Shown: positions 8,824 to 24,873, counted from the stretch's first letter. The stretch is DNA of 57,300 nt from Planifilum fulgidum (GCF_900113175.1 NZ_FOOK01000022.1:1-57300); one strand, 5' to 3'. A program made the numbers and translations. Notes: generated by a model from the sequence alone, not told the origin.

Positions 8824-8866
8824 CGCCTTTCCGTCGGAAAATCCGGCGGGGAAAGGCGATTTTCCC
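8824..8866 (+). terminator. Candidate terminator downstream of sigH
   Basis: CGCCTTTCC (8824-8832) pairs with GGAAAGGCG (8850-8858), enclosing a second GC-rich hairpin, then ATTTTCCCCC. It probably ends sigH transcripts, or a short RNA starting near 8809. Confidence 0.55.
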
Positions 8867-8895
8867 CCGTTTTTGTCGGCGGGTGCGCCCCCCTC

Positions 8896-8922
8896 GGCCC
8901 CGGGGAGGGGCCTTTTCTTTTT
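8896..8922 (+). terminator. Intrinsic terminator in sigH-rpmG gap
   Basis: GGCCCC (8896-8901) pairs with GGGGCC (8907-8912) and is followed by TTTTCTTTTT. It is 33 nt beyond the previous terminator. Confidence 0.65.
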
Positions 8923-9120
8923 GGGGAAAGACGCGGGACCCGGCTTTTTTTCGGGACTTGCGGCATTTTTCCCCCGGATTTTTCGGAAAGCTTTTCTTTG
9001 CTTGCCGCGGGCGGTTTATAACGGCGTCCATCCGGTGCATAATGGAAAGACGGACGGCCGACTGCCGAACATCCCCTTTTCGTCCCGCCCTCGGTGCGTT
9101 CACGGATCCGACGGATTGAA
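8923..9120. other. Non-coding stretch before the rpmG promoter
   Basis: About 200 nt without a supported gene. It has T-rich runs near 8946-8992 and several short GC hairpins. Together with 8659-8922 it makes a 550-nt intergenic region, long for this compact cluster. Confidence 0.5.
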
Positions 9121-9149
9121 TTGACAGGTCGTCGGCCTTGTGATAAAGT
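9121..9149 (+). promoter_or_regulatory. Promoter of rpmG-secE-nusG
   Basis: A perfect TTGACA (9121-9126), 17-nt spacer and TAAAGT (9144-9149). Transcription would start near 9156, about 50 nt before rpmG. Confidence 0.75.
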
Positions 9150-9208
9150 TTTGTGGGTATACATCCTTTGGCGGTTACGCCAATTTCTGCGGCAAGGAGG
9201 TGCGTTCC

Positions 9209-9358
9209 ATGCGTGTGATCATTACGCTGGCCTGCACGGAATGCTCGGAGCGGAACTACACCACGACCAAAAACAAGCGGAAACATCCGGACCGGTTGGA
9301 GCTCAGGAAGTACTGCCCTCGGTGCAATGCACACCGGGTTCACCGTGAAACCAAGTGA
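9209..9358 (+). CDS. rpmG: 50S ribosomal protein L33 (zinc-binding form)
   Basis: A 49-residue L33 with two CxxC pairs (C9/C12 and C36/C39), the zinc-binding C+ form also found before secE in B. subtilis (rpmGB). Basic residues and [19 protein letters not shown] are typical of the family. ATG 9209 follows AAGGAGGTG at 9194-9202. Its stop overlaps a possible GTG start for secE. Confidence 0.95.
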   Translation: MRVIITLACTECSERNYTTTKNKRKHPDRLELRKYCPRCNAHRVHRETK

Positions 9359-9384
9359 GCGATGGAGATGGGAGTGACGGTTCC

Positions 9385-9606
9385 ATGGGTTTTATCGGCC
9401 GCCTCGGAATCGGGATACGGAAAAGCTTTACCGGCATCATCGATTTTTTTAAAGGCAGTGTGACGGAGCTCAAGAAGGTTCGCTGGCCGAACCGGAAGGA
9501 GCTGATCAGCTACACCGCCGTCGTGGTGATCACGGTGCTGCTGTTGGCTCTCTTTTTCACGGTGATCGATTTAGGGATCGCCAAACTGGTGGACATGATC
9601 ACCTGA
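9385..9606 (+). CDS. secE: Preprotein translocase subunit SecE
   Basis: A small membrane subunit of the SecYEG channel; 73 residues from ATG 9385. The amphipathic helix with the conserved motif ELKKVRWPNRKE is followed by one transmembrane helix (about residues 43-63). An in-frame GTG at 9355 would add 10 residues and overlap the rpmG stop, but has no ribosome-binding site, while GGAG precedes 9385. It lies between rpmG and nusG as in most Bacillota. Confidence 0.93.
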   Translation: MGFIGRLGIGIRKSFTGIIDFFKGSVTELKKVRWPNRKELISYTAVVVITVLLLALFFTVIDLGIAKLVDMIT

Positions 9607-9682
9607 AGCTGTCGGGGAGGAAAACGCCATAAGGGGGGGACAGGGCGGCGAAGCCCCAGGCATGGACAGGAACGATCAGGCC

Positions 9683-10216
9683 ATGGAGAAAAAGTGGTAT
9701 GTGGTCCACACCTATTCCGGATATGAAAACAAAGTGAAGACCAACCTGGAAAAGCGCGTCCGTTCCATGGAGATGCAGGATAAGATCTTTCGCGTTCTGG
9801 TGCCCGTGGAACAGGCGGTGGAACACAAGGACGGAAAGCGGAAAACCGTGATGCGCAAGGTTTTTCCGGGTTATGTCCTGGTCGAGATGATCATGACGGA
9901 CGACTCCTGGTACGTCGTGCGCAACACGCCGGGTGTGACCGGGTTCGTCGGCTCGTCCGGGGCAGGGTCCAAACCGACCCCCCTTATGCCGGAAGAAGTG
10001 CAAGCCATCCTCCGTCAGATGGGGATGGAAGAAACCCGACCCCAGGTTGATTTTTCCGTGGGTGAGAGCGTCCGGGTGAAAAAGGAGCCCTTCACCGATT
10101 TCGTGGCAACGGTGGAAGAAGTGGATTTGGACCGCCAGCGGCTTCGGGTCCTGGTCAACATGTTCGGCCGGGAGACTCCGCTGGAGGTGGAGTTTGACCA
10201 AGTGGAGAAACTTTGA
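9683..10216 (+). CDS. nusG: Transcription termination/antitermination protein NusG
   Basis: 177 residues, equal to B. subtilis. The NGN domain (WYVVHTYSGYENKVKTNLEKR, then FPGYVLVEM, NTPGVTGFVG) binds RNA polymerase; the C-terminal KOW domain has VGESVRVKKEPFTDFVATVEEVD. ATG 9683 gives the family start MEKKWYVV; the upstream in-frame ATG at 9662 adds seven non-conserved residues. NusG would link this unit to rRNA antitermination at the boxB/boxA near 56942. Confidence 0.95.
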   Translation: MEKKWYVVHTYSGYENKVKTNLEKRVRSMEMQDKIFRVLVPVEQAVEHKDGKRKTVMRKVFPGYVLVEMIMTDDSWYVVRNTPGVTGFVGSSGAGSKPTPLMPEEVQAILRQMGMEETRPQVDFSVGESVRVKKEPFTDFVATVEEVDLDRQRLRVLVNMFGRETPLEVEFDQVEKL

Positions 10217-10457
10217 TTTTCTCTTTTCCTTTGCCGGTGAATGTGTTACAATTGCCGTCTGTAAGCCCATGGTGCGCCCGTTGTTCGGTGGAAGGCGGCC
10301 GCTCGTCCGCCGCAAGTAAAACAGGCTTTTCGTAAAGGAATGGATTGGCGACCGGATCTCCTGCTCCTTTCGAGTTCCGGCCGACCGGAGCAGTCGCCGG
10401 CCGCCAGTGGGAGGGCATGACCCGAAGGAACCACACATGAGGAGGAGGTTGGTCATT

Positions 10458-10883
10458 GTGGCCAAGAAAGTGGTTAAAGTGGTGAAGCTGCAGATTCCCG
10501 CCGGCAAAGCGAACCCGGCGCCCCCCGTGGGACCGGCCCTCGGTCAAGCCGGCGTCAACATCATGGCTTTCTGCAAGGAGTTTAACGCGCGCACCGCGGA
10601 TCAAGCCGGCCTGATCATCCCGGTGGAGATCACCGTGTATGAGGATCGTTCCTTCACCTTTGTCACCAAAACGCCGCCGGCGGCCGTTCTGCTGAAGAAG
10701 GCGGCCGGAATCGAGAAGGGTTCCGGCGAACCCAACAAGAACAAGGTGGCCACCATCAAGCGGAGCAAAGTGCGGGAAATCGCCGAGATGAAGATGCCCG
10801 ACCTGAACGCCAACGACGTGGAAGCGGCGATGCGGATCGTGGAGGGCACCGCCCGCAGCATGGGCATCGAAATCGAAGATTGA
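10458..10883 (+). CDS. rplK: 50S ribosomal protein L11
   Basis: 141 residues, the family length. The N-terminal domain has [33 protein letters not shown] and the C-terminal RNA-binding domain ends in [21 protein letters not shown]. It forms the GTPase-associated centre with 23S rRNA and L10. GTG 10458 is used with GGAGGAGG at 10441-10448; the earlier ATGs at 10407 and 10437 extend into non-conserved sequence. The 240-nt leader from nusG holds only a weak TACAAT at 10247. Confidence 0.95.
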   Translation: MAKKVVKVVKLQIPAGKANPAPPVGPALGQAGVNIMAFCKEFNARTADQAGLIIPVEITVYEDRSFTFVTKTPPAAVLLKKAAGIEKGSGEPNKNKVATIKRSKVREIAEMKMPDLNANDVEAAMRIVEGTARSMGIEIED

Positions 10884-11006
10884 GCCGCCATCAGGCTCTG
10901 CGGGACGTTGCCGGAATCCGGCAAGCGAGCGTGACGGTTGCCGCCACGGGCAATCTGCGCGCGTGTGGGAGGAATTTCCGCTACGACCACGAAAGGAGGA
11001 TGAACC

Positions 11007-11705
11007 GTGGCGAAACATGGTAAAAGGTACTTGGAAGCGGCGAAAAAGGTGGACCGGGAGAAAATGTACGAGCCCCGGGAGGCTCTGGAACTGGTGAAAT
11101 CCATCGCCCCGGCCAAATTTGACGAGACGGTGGAGGTGGCTTTCCGCCTGGGGATCGACACCAAACGGGCCGATCAGCAGGTGCGGGGAGCCGTCGTTCT
11201 GCCGCACGGGACCGGAAAGACGAAGCGGGTTTTGGTGTTCGCCAAGGGAGAAAAGGCCAAGGAAGCGGAACAGGCCGGAGCCGACTTTGTCGGCGACGAC
11301 GATCTGATCAACAAGGTGAGCCAGGGTTGGCTCGATTTCGACGTCGTCGTGTCCACGCCCGACATGATGGGGCAAGTGGGTAAGCTGGGCCGGATCCTGG
11401 GTCCGAAAGGGCTGATGCCCAACCCGAAAACGGGCACCGTCACCTTCGACGTGGCCAAGGCGGTGCAGGAGATCAAGGCGGGGAAAGTGGAGTATCGCGC
11501 CGACAAAGCGGGCATCGTCCACGTTCCGATCGGCAAGGTTTCCTTCGACACCGACAAGCTGACGGAGAACCTGAAGACCCTGGCGGAAGCGCTCATCAAA
11601 GCGAAACCCGCCGCCGCGAAAGGGACCTACATGCGCAGTGTCACCGTCTCTTCCACGATGGGGCCCGGGGTGCGGGTCAATCCTGCCGCCTTCGCGAGCC
11701 GCTGA
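11007..11705 (+). CDS. rplA: 50S ribosomal protein L1
   Basis: 232 residues, equal to B. subtilis. L1 signatures are visible: [42 protein letters not shown] and the C-terminal [13 protein letters not shown]. It binds helices 76-78 of 23S rRNA (L1 stalk) and in many bacteria represses its own mRNA. GTG 11007 follows AAAGGAGG at 10992-10999. It is separated from rplK by 123 nt with no clear terminator. Confidence 0.96.
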   Translation: MAKHGKRYLEAAKKVDREKMYEPREALELVKSIAPAKFDETVEVAFRLGIDTKRADQQVRGAVVLPHGTGKTKRVLVFAKGEKAKEAEQAGADFVGDDDLINKVSQGWLDFDVVVSTPDMMGQVGKLGRILGPKGLMPNPKTGTVTFDVAKAVQEIKAGKVEYRADKAGIVHVPIGKVSFDTDKLTENLKTLAEALIKAKPAAAKGTYMRSVTVSSTMGPGVRVNPAAFASR

Positions 11706-11718
11706 TAGGAAGCTTCGG

Positions 11719-11747
11719 TTGACACGGCCTTTTCGGTGGAGTAAGGT
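11719..11747 (+). promoter_or_regulatory. Promoter of the L10 leader and rplJ-rplL
   Basis: A perfect TTGACA (11719-11724), 17-nt spacer and TAAGGT (11742-11747). The -10 is poor, but its form (TAAnnT) recurs before rpoB, rplGB and rplM. Confidence 0.6.
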
Positions 11748-11753
11748 TATAGA

Positions 11754-11890
11754 GTGACAATCGAACAGAGACTGCATGCCGTAGACAGCAGGTGCGCAGA
11801 CCGCGCTTAATATCCTGCCGAGGCGGGTGACGTTCCTTATGGGAACGCTTTGCGATTTCCCGGCCTTCGTGTGTCTGCGAAGGTTTTTTT
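11754..11890 (+). promoter_or_regulatory. L10 autoregulatory leader RNA
   Basis: The leader contains the conserved L10-binding block: a CCGTAGACAGCAGGTGC-type segment near 11779-11795, TTAATATCCTGCCGAGGCGGG near 11808-11827 (the TCCTGC and GCAGG segments pair), and a terminator hairpin before rplJ. This is the arrangement of the Rfam L10 leader, where excess L10(L12) favours premature termination. Identified by motif recall, not by a covariance search. Confidence 0.88.
11864..11890 (+). terminator. Attenuator of the L10 leader
   Basis: CCTTCG (11864-11869) pairs with CGAAGG (11878-11883), then seven T. It lies 26 nt before the rplJ start, as expected of the attenuator of this leader class. 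Confidence 0.85.
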
Positions 11891-11915
11891 CATTTCCAAC
11901 CGAGGAGGTGGTTCC

Positions 11916-12422
11916 ATGTCCAAGGCCCTGGAGAAGAAAAAACAGATGGTCGCCGAAATCGCCGAGAAACTGAAAAACAGCAAGAGCACGATCCTGACCG
12001 ACTATCGCGGCCTCACCGTTGCGGAAATGAACGAGTTGCGCAAGCAGCTTCGCGAAGCCGGGGTGGAGTACAAGGTGCTGAAAAACACCCTGACCCGGCG
12101 CGCCACGGCGGAGACGGGCCTGAGCGAACTGGACCAGCACCTGACGGGCCCGACGGCCATCGCCTTCAGCGCTGAGGACGTCGTCGCTCCCGCCAAGATT
12201 CTGTATAAGTTCTCCAAGGATCACGAAGCCCTGGAGATCAAGGGAGGCGTCGTGGAAGGACGGGTGGTCGGCCTCGACGAGATCAAGGAATTGGCGGATC
12301 TGCCGTCCCGCGAGGGACTTTTGTCCATGCTGCTTAGCGTGCTGCAGGCGCCGATCCGCAACTTCGCCCTGGCCGTCAAAGCGGTCGCCGACAAAGAGGG
12401 CGGAGAGGCCCAGGAAGCGTGA
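11916..12422 (+). CDS. rplJ: 50S ribosomal protein L10
   Basis: 168 residues (B. subtilis 166). The rRNA-binding N-terminal domain shows [36 protein letters not shown] and GPTAIAF; the C-terminal helix binds L7/L12 dimers to form the stalk. ATG 11916 is preceded by GAGGAGGTG. Expression is probably limited by the L10 leader upstream. An 87-nt spacer with a stable hairpin separates it from rplL. Confidence 0.95.
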   Translation: MSKALEKKKQMVAEIAEKLKNSKSTILTDYRGLTVAEMNELRKQLREAGVEYKVLKNTLTRRATAETGLSELDQHLTGPTAIAFSAEDVVAPAKILYKFSKDHEALEIKGGVVEGRVVGLDEIKELADLPSREGLLSMLLSVLQAPIRNFALAVKAVADKEGGEAQEA

Positions 12423-12425
12423 GTT

Positions 12426-12471
12426 GCCCACGCCGGCCGTAAGGCAGATCCCCTCAGGTCCGGCGGCGGGC
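12426..12471 (+). other. Hairpin between rplJ and rplL
   Basis: GCCC-A-CGCCGG (12426-12436) can pair with CCGGCG-GC-GGGC (12460-12471), with a smaller stem inside. There is no T-run. It could set the rplJ:rplL ratio by processing or protection, since L7/L12 is needed in excess over L10. Function is inference. Confidence 0.35.
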
Positions 12472-12509
12472 ACACGGATTTTGACACTTGGATGAGGAGG
12501 TTATGTGAG

Positions 12510-12875
12510 ATGACCAAGGAAGAAATCATTGAGGCCATCAAAGGGATGAGCGTTCTCGAACTGAACGATCTGGTGAAAGCGATCGAGGAGGAATTCGGTG
12601 TGACGGCGGCTGCGCCGGTGGCGGTGGCTGCGCCGGGTGCCGCGGCCGAAGCGGCGGAGGAGAAGACCGAATTCGACGTGATCCTGGCCAATGCGGGCAG
12701 CTCCAAGATCAACGTGATCAAAGTGGTCCGCTCCATCACCGGATTGGGTCTGAAGGAAGCGAAGGCCCTGGTCGACGAAGCTCCGAAACCGATCAAAGAA
12801 GGAGTTTCCAAGGAAGAAGCCGAAGAAATCAAGTCGAAGCTGGAAGAAGCCGGTGCCACTGTCGAGTTGAAGTGA
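12510..12875 (+). CDS. rplL: 50S ribosomal protein L7/L12
   Basis: 121 residues. N-terminal dimerisation domain ([33 protein letters not shown]), an alanine-rich hinge (residues 33-52) and the globular C-terminal domain with [12 protein letters not shown] and [25 protein letters not shown] that contacts translation factors. ATG 12510 follows GAGGAGG by 9 nt. A strong terminator follows. Confidence 0.97.
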   Translation: MTKEEIIEAIKGMSVLELNDLVKAIEEEFGVTAAAPVAVAAPGAAAEAAEEKTEFDVILANAGSSKINVIKVVRSITGLGLKEAKALVDEAPKPIKEGVSKEEAEEIKSKLEEAGATVELK

Positions 12876-12886
12876 CCCACCGGCTG

Positions 12887-12920
12887 ACCCGCCGGCGACT
12901 GCCGGCGGGTTGCTTTTATT
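12887..12920 (+). terminator. Terminator after rplL
   Basis: A 10-bp perfect stem (12887-12896 with 12901-12910) with loop GACT, then TGCTTTTATT. It ends the rplJ-rplL unit 12 nt after the stop. Confidence 0.8.
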
Positions 12921-13041
12921 CCTTGGGGGGAACGGGAAAGGCGGGGTTTGGACTGTCGAAACCGCTGCCATGAGGTGCACCCTTTTGCCCGGGCGGGGAG
13001 AGGCCGGAGAAGAGCGGGGGAGAAGAGGGGAGTGAACATCG

Positions 13042-13650
13042 GTGGACGACCGGTGGGAGCATTATTTTACTTCCCGACCGGAAACCTCCGGAGACGAGCG
13101 GCTGATCACCGCGCGCCTCAGGGGGGATGAGCTGCGCTTCTGGACCGATGCCGGGGTGTTTTCCAGACGGGGGATCGACTTTGGAACCCGTCTGTTGATC
13201 GAAACGGTTCGGCTGCCGGAGACGGGGGAGATTTTGGATCTCGGGTGCGGTTACGGCCCCGTGGGGATTGCCTGCGCGAAGGCGGCGCCCTCCTGCCGGG
13301 TGACCATGGTGGACGTGAACCAAAGGGCGCTCCGGCTGGCGGAGAAAAACGCCCGGCTCAACGGCGTGAGCGCTCGGGTGACCATCCTGGAGAGCGACGG
13401 ACTGTGCGCCCTTTCGGACCGGCTTTTTGATGCCGTTTTGATCAACCCGCCGATCCGGGCCGGCAAGGCGGTGGTCTATCGGTTGTTCGCCGAGGCGGCG
13501 GAGCATCTTCGGCCCGGCGGCTCCCTCTGGGCGGTGATTCGCAAAAAGCAGGGGGCCGAATCCGCGAAGCGGGAACTGGCGAAACATTTTCGGAACGTCA
13601 CCCGCGTCGAGCAGAAGAAAGGATACTGGATCCTGAAGGCGGACCGGTGA
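13042..13650 (+). CDS. ybxB: Class I SAM-dependent methyltransferase, RsmC-like (YbxB)
   Basis: 202 residues (B. subtilis YbxB about 200). SAM-binding motif I is ILDLGCGYGPVGIACA (about residues 62-77), motif II VDVNQRALRLAEKNA, and the catalytic motif IV NPPI in AVLINPPIRAGK, as in N2-guanine rRNA methyltransferases of the RsmC group. The substrate is probably rRNA but not proven. GTG 13042 has GAGGGGAGTG about 8 nt upstream. Its place between rplL and rpoB is conserved. Confidence 0.9.
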   Translation: MDDRWEHYFTSRPETSGDERLITARLRGDELRFWTDAGVFSRRGIDFGTRLLIETVRLPETGEILDLGCGYGPVGIACAKAAPSCRVTMVDVNQRALRLAEKNARLNGVSARVTILESDGLCALSDRLFDAVLINPPIRAGKAVVYRLFAEAAEHLRPGGSLWAVIRKKQGAESAKRELAKHFRNVTRVEQKKGYWILKADR

Positions 13651-13672
13651 GGGAGGAGAGGCCCCCCGGTGG

Positions 13673-13701
13673 TTGACACCGGAAGATCGTTGTGATAACG
13701 T
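13673..13701 (+). promoter_or_regulatory. rpoB promoter
   Basis: A perfect TTGACA (13673-13678), 17-nt spacer and TAACGT (13696-13701) with TG at 13693-13694 (extended -10). It gives a leader of almost 200 nt before rpoB, which holds a hairpin GGTGCGG...CCGCACC near 13767-13787 and a T-rich run at 13850-13860. Confidence 0.6.
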
Positions 13702-13903
13702 TATAAAATGCCAACTAATGTGTGGGTGTATTGTGTCCTTTTTTCCTTCCAAAACATTTCCATCCCGGTGCGGGAATAAGCCGCACCGCGATTGGTTAAC
13801 ATGAATAAATAGACTGTTTCAGGTGGGAAAATGCGGTAAAATTGGCCCGTTTTCTTTTTTTGACGGGAAGACGCGCCAATCGGGCACCGAGGGGGGAGCA
13901 TTC

Positions 13904-16900
13904 TTGGCAGGCAAAATGGTCCGGTACGGCCGACGCATGCGGCGGAGTTACTCGAGGATCAACGAAGTGCTGGAGCTGCCCAATCTGATTGAGATCCAGC
14001 AGAAATCGTACCAGTGGTTCCTGGAAGAAGGATTGCGCGAGATGTTTCAGGACATCTCGCCGATCGAGGACTTTACCGGCAACCTCGTCCTGGAGTTCAT
14101 CGACTACAGCTTGGGAGAACCGAAGTATACGGTGGAGGAGGCGAAGGAGCGGGATGTCACCTACGCGGCGCCGCTCCGGGTGAAGGTTCGCCTCATCAAC
14201 AAGGAGACGGGCGAGGTGAAGGAACAGGAGGTGTTTATGGGCGATTTCCCGCTGATGACGGAGACGGGCACCTTCATCATCAACGGTGCCGAGCGGGTGA
14301 TCGTCAGCCAACTGGTACGCTCTCCCAGCGTCTATTACAGCATGAAGATAGATAAAAACGGAAAACCGATGTACACGGCCACCGTGATCCCCAACCGAGG
14401 GGCGTGGTTGGAGTTTGAAACCGACGCCAAGGATATCCTCTACGTGCGGATCGACCGCACGCGGAAGATCCCGGTGACGGTTCTTTTGCGTGCCTTGGGA
14501 TTCAGCAGCGATGCGGACATCCTCAACCTGCTCGGGGAGGACGAGTTTGTCCGCAACACGCTGGACAAGGACAACACCGGTTCGACGGAAAAGGCGCTGA
14601 TCGAAATTTACGAGCGCCTGCGCCCGGGCGAGCCGCCGACGGCGGAAAACGCCCGCAGCCTGCTGTATTCCCGGTTTTTCGATCCGAAGCGGTATGATCT
14701 GGCCCGTGTGGGACGGTACAAGATCAACAAGAAGCTTCACATCAAGAACCGCCTGCTGAACCAGCGCCTGGCGGAACCGATCGTCGATGTCGAAACCGGA
14801 GAGATCATCGCCGAGGCGGGCCAGGTGGTGGACCGTCGGACCCTGAACAAGCTGCTTCCCTATCTGGAAGGGGAGAAGGCCGTCGGAATCAAGGAATATC
14901 CCCTGCGCGGCGGCGCCGTGGAGGGTACCTGCCGGCTGCAGACGATCAAGATCTTCTCTCCGGAACAGGAAGGCAAAGTGATCAACGTGATCTCCAACGC
15001 CGTGGTGGATCCGTCGGTCAAGTACATCACACCGGCCGACATCGTCGCCGCCGTCAACTACTTCATCAACCTGCTCCACGGCGTGGGCAGCACGGACGAC
15101 ATCGACCACCTCGGCAACCGGCGCCTCCGTTCCGTCGGGGAGCTGCTTCAGAACCAGTTCCGCATCGGCTTGTCCCGGATGGAGCGGGTGGTTCGGGAGC
15201 GGATGTCGATCCAGGATGCCAACGCCATCACGCCCCAGGCCCTGATCAACATCCGGCCGGTGATCGCCGCCATCAAGGAGTTTTTCGGAAGCAGCCAGCT
15301 TTCCCAGTTCATGGACCAGACCAATCCCCTCGCCGAGCTGACCCACAAGCGGCGGCTTTCCGCCCTGGGACCGGGCGGGCTCACCCGGGAACGGGCCGGT
15401 TTCGAGGTGCGGGACGTCCACCACTCCCACTATGGAAGAATGTGCCCCATCGAAACGCCGGAGGGTCCCAACATCGGGCTGATCAACTCCCTTTCCACCT
15501 ACGCGAGGGTGAACGAGTACGGTTTCATCGAGACGCCCTACCGGAAGGTGGATCCGGACACCCACCGGGTGACGGACGAGATCGTCTACCTGACCGCCGA
15601 CGAAGAGGATAACTACTACATCGCCCAGGCCAACGCGCCGCTGGATGAAGAGGGGTATTTCGTCAACGAGCAGGTGGTGGTCCGCTACCAGGATGAAACG
15701 ATCTCGGTGCCCCGGGAGCGGGTCGATTTCATGGACGTGTCCCCCAAACAGGTGGTCTCCGTGGCGACGGCCTGCATTCCGTTTTTGGAAAACGACGACT
15801 CCAACCGCGCCCTGATGGGGTCCAACATGCAGCGGCAGGCGGTTCCCCTCCTGAAGCCGCGCGCACCCTACGTGGGCACGGGAATGGAATACAAGGCGGC
15901 CCGGGATTCCGGCGTCACCGTCATCGCCAAGCGCCCGGGGGTGGTCGAACGGGTGACCGCCGACGAGATCTGGATCCGCCACGAGGAGGAAGTGGACGGC
16001 CGGATCGTCAAGGGCGACTTGGACAAATACAAACTGATCAAGTTTGCCCGCTCCAACCAGGGCACCTGCATCAACCAGCGGCCCATCGTCAAGGTGGGCG
16101 ACCGGGTGGAGAAGGGGGACACCATCGCCGACGGCCCCTCCACCGAACTGGGGGAACTGGCCCTGGGTCAAAACGTCCTCGTCGCCTTCATGACCTGGGA
16201 AGGATACAACTATGAGGACGCCATTCTTCTCAGCGAAAAGCTGGTGAAGGAGGACGTCTACACCTCGATCCACATCGAGGAATACGAATGCGAAGCCCGG
16301 GACACCAAGCTGGGTCCCGAGGAAATCACCCGGGACATCCCCAACGTCGGGGAGGACGCCCTCCGGAACCTGGACGAACGGGGAATTATCCGCATCGGTG
16401 CCGAAATCAAGGCGGGCGACATCCTCGTCGGCAAAGTGACCCCCAAAGGGGTGACCGAGCTGACCGCCGAAGAGCGGCTCCTCCACGCCATTTTCGGTGA
16501 AAAGGCGCGGGAGGTGCGGGATACCTCCCTCCGCGTTCCCCACGGCACCGGCGGCATTGTCGTCGACGTGAAGGTGTTCACCCGGGAAAACGGGGACGAA
16601 CTGCCCCCCGGCGTCAACCAGCTGGTCCGGGTGTACATCGCCCAGAAGCGGAAAATTTCCGAAGGGGACAAGATGGCGGGCCGCCACGGGAACAAAGGGG
16701 TGATCGCCCGCATCCTGCCCGAGGAGGATATGCCCTTCCTCCCGGACGGAACGCCGGTGGAAGTGGTGCTCAACCCCCTGGGCGTGCCATCGCGGATGAA
16801 CATCGGACAGGTGCTGGAGACGCACCTGGGGATGGCCGCCAAAACCCTGGGTCTCTACATGGCCACGCCGGTCTTTGACGGAGCGAACGAGTACGACGTG

Positions 16901-17452
16901 ATGGAAGCCCTGAAGGAAGCGGGGCTGGATGAGGACGGGAAGACGATCCTGTATGACGGCCGGACCGGCGAACCCTTCGAAAACCGCGTGACCGTCGGCG
17001 TGATGTACATGATCAAGCTGGCCCACATGGTGGACGACAAAATCCACGCCCGTTCCACCGGACCCTACTCCCTGGTCACCCAGCAGCCGCTGGGCGGGAA
17101 GGCGCAGTTCGGCGGTCAGCGGTTCGGAGAGATGGAGGTGTGGGCGCTGGAGGCGTACGGAGCCGCCTACACCCTGCAGGAGATTCTCACCGTCAAATCG
17201 GATGACGTGGTCGGCCGCGTCAAGACCTATGAAGCGATCGTCAAAGGGGAAAACGTTCCGGAACCCGGTGTCCCCGAATCCTTCAAGGTGCTCATCAAGG
17301 AGCTGCAAAGCTTGGGCATGGATGTGAAAATCCTCGCGGAAAACGAGGAAGAGATCGAGATTCAGGAGATGGAGGAAGAGGAGTCCGCGGGTGACAAACT
17401 GGGATTGGATCTGCAAAGCGGGGAAGTCCAAAAGACCCCTTCCACTTCCTAA
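13904..17452 (+). CDS. rpoB: DNA-directed RNA polymerase subunit beta
   Basis: 1182 residues (B. subtilis 1193), complete. The N-terminus [19 protein letters not shown] and [17 protein letters not shown] match Bacillota RpoB. The rifampicin pocket reads [22 protein letters not shown], the sensitive wild-type form. The C-terminal switch/clamp region has [27 protein letters not shown] 13904 is chosen because it yields the family start [11 protein letters not shown] with GAGGGGGGA 7 nt upstream; the in-frame codon at 13823 adds 27 unrelated residues. It is followed by rpoC after 118 nt. Confidence 0.97.
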   Translation: MAGKMVRYGRRMRRSYSRINEVLELPNLIEIQQKSYQWFLEEGLREMFQDISPIEDFTGNLVLEFIDYSLGEPKYTVEEAKERDVTYAAPLRVKVRLINKETGEVKEQEVFMGDFPLMTETGTFIINGAERVIVSQLVRSPSVYYSMKIDKNGKPMYTATVIPNRGAWLEFETDAKDILYVRIDRTRKIPVTVLLRALGFSSDADILNLLGEDEFVRNTLDKDNTGSTEKALIEIYERLRPGEPPTAENARSLLYSRFFDPKRYDLARVGRYKINKKLHIKNRLLNQRLAEPIVDVETGEIIAEAGQVVDRRTLNKLLPYLEGEKAVGIKEYPLRGGAVEGTCRLQTIKIFSPEQEGKVINVISNAVVDPSVKYITPADIVAAVNYFINLLHGVGSTDDIDHLGNRRLRSVGELLQNQFRIGLSRMERVVRERMSIQDANAITPQALINIRPVIAAIKEFFGSSQLSQFMDQTNPLAELTHKRRLSALGPGGLTRERAGFEVRDVHHSHYGRMCPIETPEGPNIGLINSLSTYARVNEYGFIETPYRKVDPDTHRVTDEIVYLTADEEDNYYIAQANAPLDEEGYFVNEQVVVRYQDETISVPRERVDFMDVSPKQVVSVATACIPFLENDDSNRALMGSNMQRQAVPLLKPRAPYVGTGMEYKAARDSGVTVIAKRPGVVERVTADEIWIRHEEEVDGRIVKGDLDKYKLIKFARSNQGTCINQRPIVKVGDRVEKGDTIADGPSTELGELALGQNVLVAFMTWEGYNYEDAILLSEKLVKEDVYTSIHIEEYECEARDTKLGPEEITRDIPNVGEDALRNLDERGIIRIGAEIKAGDILVGKVTPKGVTELTAEERLLHAIFGEKAREVRDTSLRVPHGTGGIVVDVKVFTRENGDELPPGVNQLVRVYIAQKRKISEGDKMAGRHGNKGVIARILPEEDMPFLPDGTPVEVVLNPLGVPSRMNIGQVLETHLGMAAKTLGLYMATPVFDGANEYDVMEALKEAGLDEDGKTILYDGRTGEPFENRVTVGVMYMIKLAHMVDDKIHARSTGPYSLVTQQPLGGKAQFGGQRFGEMEVWALEAYGAAYTLQEILTVKSDDVVGRVKTYEAIVKGENVPEPGVPESFKVLIKELQSLGMDVKILAENEEEIEIQEMEEEESAGDKLGLDLQSGEVQKTPSTS

Positions 17453-17570
17453 GGACCGCCGCCGGCGGGCATCGCAGCAAAACGACCGCAATCAAACGCA
17501 AATGACGGCACCTGCCCGCGATCCGCAGTCCACGGCGTGAATCGGGATGATCCTGAGGGAGGAATGCCCT

Positions 17571-21191
<3,621 letters not shown>

Positions 21192-21221
21192 CGCGTCGCC
21201 ATGCCCTAAGCGGGCGGGAAG

Positions 21222-21268
21222 GACGGATCGGGGCAGCGGCAATTGTCCCGATCCGTCGGCTTTCCTTT
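21222..21268 (+). terminator. Probable terminator after rpoC
   Basis: An 11-bp perfect stem (21222-21232 with 21247-21257) and a 14-nt loop, followed by GGCTTTCCTTTCC. The U-tract is broken, so termination may be partial. A new promoter starts 17 nt later. Confidence 0.6.
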
Positions 21269-21284
21269 CCGGTGTTGGACCTTA

Positions 21285-21313
21285 TTGACAACGTTTCGGC
21301 AAGGTGTTAAGAT
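21285..21313 (+). promoter_or_regulatory. Promoter of rplGB and the str operon
   Basis: A perfect TTGACA (21285-21290), 17-nt spacer and TAAGAT (21308-21313). The same hexamers and spacing recur before rplM (47645-47673). Confidence 0.78.
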
Positions 21314-21354
21314 ATCGTCGTGTGCTTGGTAAATTTCACTTTGGAGGGCTACCC

Positions 21355-21606
21355 GTGTCTTATGAAAAAGTGAAAGAGGCGAAGTCCTTATTGATCGGTA
21401 CCAAGCAGACGAAAAAAGCAATTGAACAAGGGAAGGTGCAGGAAGTCGTCGTTGCGCAGGATGCAGACCAACACGTGATCTCGCCGGTCATCTCCATGTG
21501 CCGGAACCGGGGAATCGCCGTCACCTACGTCGATTCCATGAAGGAGCTGGGGAAAGCCTGTGGAATCGAAGTGGGTGCCGCCACGGCGGCGATCTTGAAG
21601 GAGTAA
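21355..21606 (+). CDS. rplGB: L7Ae-family K-turn RNA-binding protein (L7AE-like, YbxF)
   Basis: An 83-residue L7Ae/L30e/S12e/Gadd45 fold protein (B. subtilis YbxF 82). Recognisable parts are [29 protein letters not shown] and the K-turn contacting C-terminus [16 protein letters not shown]. Bacterial members bind kink-turn RNA; the cellular role is unsettled. GTG 21355 follows TTGGAGG at 21341-21347. It opens the str operon. Confidence 0.93.
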   Translation: MSYEKVKEAKSLLIGTKQTKKAIEQGKVQEVVVAQDADQHVISPVISMCRNRGIAVTYVDSMKELGKACGIEVGAATAAILKE

Positions 21607-21775
21607 GCTTCCGGCGCGTTTGTTCCGGTCCGGTGCCATCGGGTGGTGCGGAAGATGCATGCCGCTTTTGCGGGATGCGTACCTGTTGTGCGCAAAGGGA
21701 CGATGCCCTTCCTTTGTCCACAAATGAACCGCCTGGTTCTGTGGTCTTGAATTCGATGGGGAGGAGGTGGCATAT

Positions 21776-22189
21776 TTGCCCACAATCAACCAGCTGATTC
21801 GGAAAGGACGGAAGCGCAAGCAATCCAAATCGGCGGCGCCGGCCCTGCAATACGGATACAACAGCTTCCGCAAGGAGCTGATTTCCCAGAACTCTCCGCA
21901 GAAGCGCGGCGTTTGCACCCGTGTGGGGACGATGACCCCGAAAAAGCCGAACTCCGCGCTTCGCAAATACGCCCGGGTTCGCCTCTCCAACGGGATTGAG
22001 GTGACCGCGTACATTCCGGGGATCGGCCACAATCTTCAGGAGCACTCGGTTGTTCTCGTGCGGGGCGGACGGGTGAAGGACTTGCCTGGTGTGCGTTATC
22101 ACATTGTCCGCGGTGCGCTGGACACGGCCGGCGTGGAGAACCGGAGACAAGGCCGCTCCAAATATGGAGCCAAACGGCCGAAGAAGTGA
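21776..22189 (+). CDS. rpsL: 30S ribosomal protein S12
   Basis: 137 residues. The decoding-site loop [20 protein letters not shown] is intact, with lysines at the usual streptomycin positions (wild type), and the C-terminus is [21 protein letters not shown] 21776 is preferred: it gives the family start [12 protein letters not shown] with GAGGAGG 8 nt upstream. The in-frame GTG at 21767 overlaps that ribosome-binding site. The 169-nt leader after rplGB has no clear promoter. Confidence 0.95.
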   Translation: MPTINQLIRKGRKRKQSKSAAPALQYGYNSFRKELISQNSPQKRGVCTRVGTMTPKKPNSALRKYARVRLSNGIEVTAYIPGIGHNLQEHSVVLVRGGRVKDLPGVRYHIVRGALDTAGVENRRQGRSKYGAKRPKK

Positions 22190-22200
22190 CGCCAGCATGA

Positions 22201-22713
<513 letters not shown>

Positions 22714-22749
22714 TCCCTCTGCAAGCGGAGTTTGAAAGGAGACATTCCG

Positions 22750-24825
<2,076 letters not shown>

Positions 24826-24867
24826 TCCCGACATGAACCAGTTCCGAAGCGGCCTGCCGCTTCCAGC

Positions 24868-24873
24868 TATAAT
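24868..24873 (+). promoter_or_regulatory. Possible tuf promoter (-10 element)
   Basis: A perfect TATAAT lies 70 nt before tuf in the fusA-tuf spacer. No good -35 is found at 16-18 nt. An internal tuf promoter is common in Bacillota, so the element is worth listing, with caution. Confidence 0.35.

Noticed and set aside
9899-10252. TACAAT at 10247-10252 as an rplK promoter
   Set aside because: TTGCCG at 10231 gives only a 10-nt spacer and no other -35 fits; too weak to list as a feature.
13796-17491. A 1231-codon open frame antisense to rpoB
   Set aside because: It mirrors rpoB through high third-position GC. The translation is His/Asp/Val-rich low-complexity sequence with no motif, no ribosome-binding site and no promoter.
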